Assembly: GCA_019417795.1 (NCBI GenBank)
Contig: DXUR01000217.1
Location: 1-5,494, forward strand
From: Clostridiales bacterium
Lineage (GTDB): Bacteria; Bacillota_A; Clostridia; Oscillospirales; Oscillospiraceae
Length of the DNA: 5,494 nt
Reading direction: 5' to 3'
Every line of letters begins with the position of its first letter. Positions within the stretch are counted from its first letter, which is position 1. Below the pieces are notes generated by a model. It ran no database searches. It worked only from the letters and a program-made list of their open reading frames with translations, and had not been told where the DNA came from. Of the stretch, positions 5,214 to 5,494 are shown piece after piece. A program made the translations under genes and the position numbers.

Positions 5214-5494
5214 TTATGCCTTTTTTACCTTGCGGGCCATGATCTCCGGGTCCACGCAGAAGAAGGTGAACTCGCCGGTGGCCAGCAGTTTCTCATCCTC
5301 ACCCAGAATGTCCACCGCCACCAGGCAAGTGGAGTGGCCCCGGTGCCTTACCCGGGCGTCGGCCTGAATCTCACCCTCAGACTGGTTGCGCAGGAAGTGG
5401 AGAGCGCTGGTCTGCGTGACGTAATTGCGGCCATCGGTGTGGGCGGCAAAGCCGGTGGCGTTGTCTGCCATGGCGTAGATAGCGCCGCCGTGGA
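5214..5494 (-). CDS. PaaI-like hotdog-fold thioesterase (partial, N-terminus beyond the window)
   Basis: The frame is open to the window edge, and 92 complete codons plus a split one are visible. The first residues in view are HGGAIYAMADNATGFAA. HGG followed by an AxAD helix is the hotdog thioesterase active-site signature of the PaaI family, with the Asp of MAD matching the catalytic Asp of PaaI. The later strands also fit: a T-x-x-x-L-x-FLRN strand, EIQADARVRHRGHST with the family's V-x-H-x-G turn, and ATGEFTFF at the end. Such enzymes are small, soluble and oligomeric and hydrolyse acyl-CoA or related thioesters; this one's substrate is unknown. An ATG at 5471 falls inside the active-site helix, after HGG, and cannot be the true start. 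About 40-50 N-terminal residues should lie outside. It converges on the kinase gene and shares its terminator, with no evident functional link. Confidence 0.9.
   Translation of the reverse strand, partial: HGGAIYAMADNATGFAAHTDGRNYVTQTSALHFLRNQSEGEIQADARVRHRGHSTCLVAVDILGEDEKLLATGEFTFFCVDPEIMARKVKKA

Noticed and set aside
5469..5471. ATG at 5471 as the start of a complete 85-residue thioesterase
   Set aside because: The frame continues upstream through HGGAIYA, which contains the invariant HGG of the active site. The gene is cut by the window edge instead.

Overview
The window carries two divergent gene sets plus a convergent gene at the right end. GC content looks like roughly 58-60% by eye. 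The genes have strong AGGAGG-type ribosome sites, a small YtrA-type GntR regulator, and an OmpR-type two-component pair beside a DUF4340 protein. Together these suggest a high-GC anaerobic Bacillota (Clostridia, Oscillospiraceae-like gut lineage). That placement is inference from style, not a database match.

Left part, minus strand, read from 1908 down to 1: a tightly packed operon of a GntR/YtrA-family repressor (1908-1543), an ABC-transporter ATPase (1538-843), an ABC-2-like six-helix membrane protein (849-25), and the first seven codons of a further gene (from 21). Genes are 4 bp apart or overlap by 7 bp, so they should be co-transcribed and translationally linked. The operon promoter has a consensus TTGACA -35 box. 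Its -10 hexamer lies inside a long near-perfect inverted repeat (1922-1955), a layout that fits autorepression by the GntR protein. An effector released into or sensed by the cell would relieve repression and raise the exporter.

Middle part, plus strand: a TATAAT promoter (2038-2066) drives a membrane-anchored DUF4340 protein (2128-3168), an OmpR/PhoB-type response regulator (3184-3861) and a sensor histidine kinase (3929-5152). The DUF4340 protein has one N-terminal helix and an apparently duplicated extracytoplasmic domain. The 67-bp gap between regulator and kinase holds a tandem array of TTTTCNACA motifs arranged as a 21-bp unit repeated twice. This is the least explained feature of the window. 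A perfect 16-bp hairpin with A- and T-tracts (5162-5196) ends the kinase transcript and can serve the convergent gene as well.

Right end, minus strand: the C-terminal two-thirds of a PaaI-like hotdog-fold thioesterase (5494-5214), whose start lies beyond the window.

No mobile element, CRISPR array, tRNA or rRNA was seen, and there is no gene-free stretch longer than about 220 bp. The components belong to known families. What may be new is their arrangement: DUF4340 joined to a two-component system and divergent to an ABC exporter, and the regulatory DNA between them.
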